Assembly (NCBI GenBank): GCA_965261645.1
Contig: CBDHDJ010000001.1
Span: 248,001-312,000 of the forward strand
Direction of reading: 5' to 3'
DNA from: CBDHDJ01 sp965261645
GTDB taxonomy: Bacteria; Pseudomonadota; Alphaproteobacteria; SHVV01
DNA: 64,000 bases
Made by a program: the position numbers and the translations under genes. Each line of letters starts with the position of its first letter. Position 1 is the first letter of the stretch. This document shows, piece by piece, positions 63,619 to 64,000 of this stretch. The notes under the pieces were generated by a model. The model made no database searches and had not been told where the DNA came from. It saw nothing but the letters and a program-made list of their open reading frames with translations.

Positions 63619-64000
63619 GTTGGCGCCTCCGCCAGCAGTCTGGGTAGTCGGACGAGGTTGTAGGCGGCCAAGGCCAGGGTGAACGAAGCGTCGACCCGGT
63701 GGCGGCCCCGGAATTTGGTCTTGCTCAATCCCGCGCTCGTCTTGACCCAGCCGAAGACCTCCTCGATGCGCTTACGGCAACGTTGGCTGACGCCGTAACC
63801 GGGATGGCGCGTCGTGCGCCCGTCTATCTTGGTCTTGCGCCGCTTGCCGGTCTTGGTGACGTGGTCCTGGACGGCGATATGGGGGGTCACCTTGCGGTGC
63901 CGCAGTTCCTCGACAAAATCCGCGACGTCAAAACCCTTGTCCCCGCCCACCGTGATCCGACGCGGGCCGCCTCTACTCTCCACCGGGCGATGCCTGTCGA
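63615..64000 (-). CDS. IS5-type transposase, C-terminal part (partial at window edge)
   Basis: The visible 128 residues carry VGGDKGFDVADFVEELRHRK (the second catalytic Asp with the DKGxD motif), THIDGRTTR-like residues in TKIDGRTTRHPGYGVSQRCR, and the Glu motif KRIEEVFGWVKTSAG, followed by a hydrophobic LALAAYNLVRLPRLL helix. The frame stays open to the window end, so the N-terminal part lies beyond 64000. Confidence 0.88.
   Translation of the reverse strand, partial: DRHRPVESRGGPRRITVGGDKGFDVADFVEELRHRKVTPHIAVQDHVTKTGKRRKTKIDGRTTRHPGYGVSQRCRKRIEEVFGWVKTSAGLSKTKFRGRHRVDASFTLALAAYNLVRLPRLLAEAPT

Larger units (their letters stand above)
63438..64000 (-). mobile_element. IS5-type element, one end (continues beyond window)
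   Basis: The inferred terminus CAGGCTGCTGAAAAAG at 63438 directly follows the IS630 end. CAGGCTGCTGAAAAAG-type ends are frequent in IS5/IS1182-related elements. A transposase gene on the minus strand runs off the window, with a 53-codon ORF behind it. The other terminus is not in the window, so the family and boundary are inferred. Confidence 0.65.

Overview
The window looks like chromosome of a GC-rich Gram-negative alphaproteobacterium, probably Rhodospirillales-like. The pointers are an NDUFA12-type complex I subunit, a DUF2155 protein, a ThiS-ThiG fusion, a B12-dependent class II ribonucleotide reductase, a full LPS-export set (lptF, lptG, lptD), and an imuA-imuB-dnaE2 cassette behind an alphaproteobacterial LexA box (GTTC-N7-GTTC). 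The assignment is inferred from gene content. I see no rRNA, tRNA or CRISPR array.

Layout. (1) 1-5.3 kb is an accessory graveyard: the end of an IS3-family element inside a Rieske dioxygenase gene, a possible CHAT-domain scrap, an IS256-family element with a perfect 9-bp target duplication inside a CoxL-type remnant, one intact Rieske dioxygenase alpha subunit with a beginning-only beta subunit, another Rieske scrap, and an IS630 element. (2) 5.3-43.6 kb is dense core genome with many 1-13 bp overlaps: thiSG, aroQ, aat, DUF2155, a methyltransferase, mlaD, an NDUFA12 gene, nrdJ, an acyltransferase/cNMP-binding fusion with a frameshift, aspS, rnd, ppx-ppk1, hda-pgsA-DUF2066, purM-purN, ndk, holC-pepA, lptF-lptG-lptD, surA-pdxA-rsmA, gmk-yicC, an SDR gene, and mltG-fabF-acpP-fabG-fabD. 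(3) 43.9-46.4 kb holds the most unusual pair: a divergent, frameshifted class III nucleotide-cyclase-like protein facing a pentapeptide-repeat protein. (4) 46.8-52.7 kb is a second graveyard: broken hsdM with an intact Phd/YefM antitoxin, a recombinase scrap, an IS630 element, an ISKra4 fragment cut by an IS6-type element that is itself cut by an IS3 element, and a truncated SRAP gene. (5) 52.8-58.4 kb is the SOS mutagenesis operon imuA-imuB-dnaE2. (6) 58.7-64 kb is an IS pile: IS1182 in a sigma-factor-like gene, IS256 nested in IS630, and an IS5-type element running off the end.

The core genes cover envelope building (Lpt, SurA, MltG, Mla, fatty-acid synthesis), nucleotide supply (PurM, PurN, Ndk, NrdJ, Gmk), polyphosphate turnover and replication control (Hda, HolC). 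Several genes outside IS elements carry single-base frameshifts, so either the assembly has residual indels or this locus is decaying. The two IS3 copies are direct repeats about 50 kb apart with essential genes between them.
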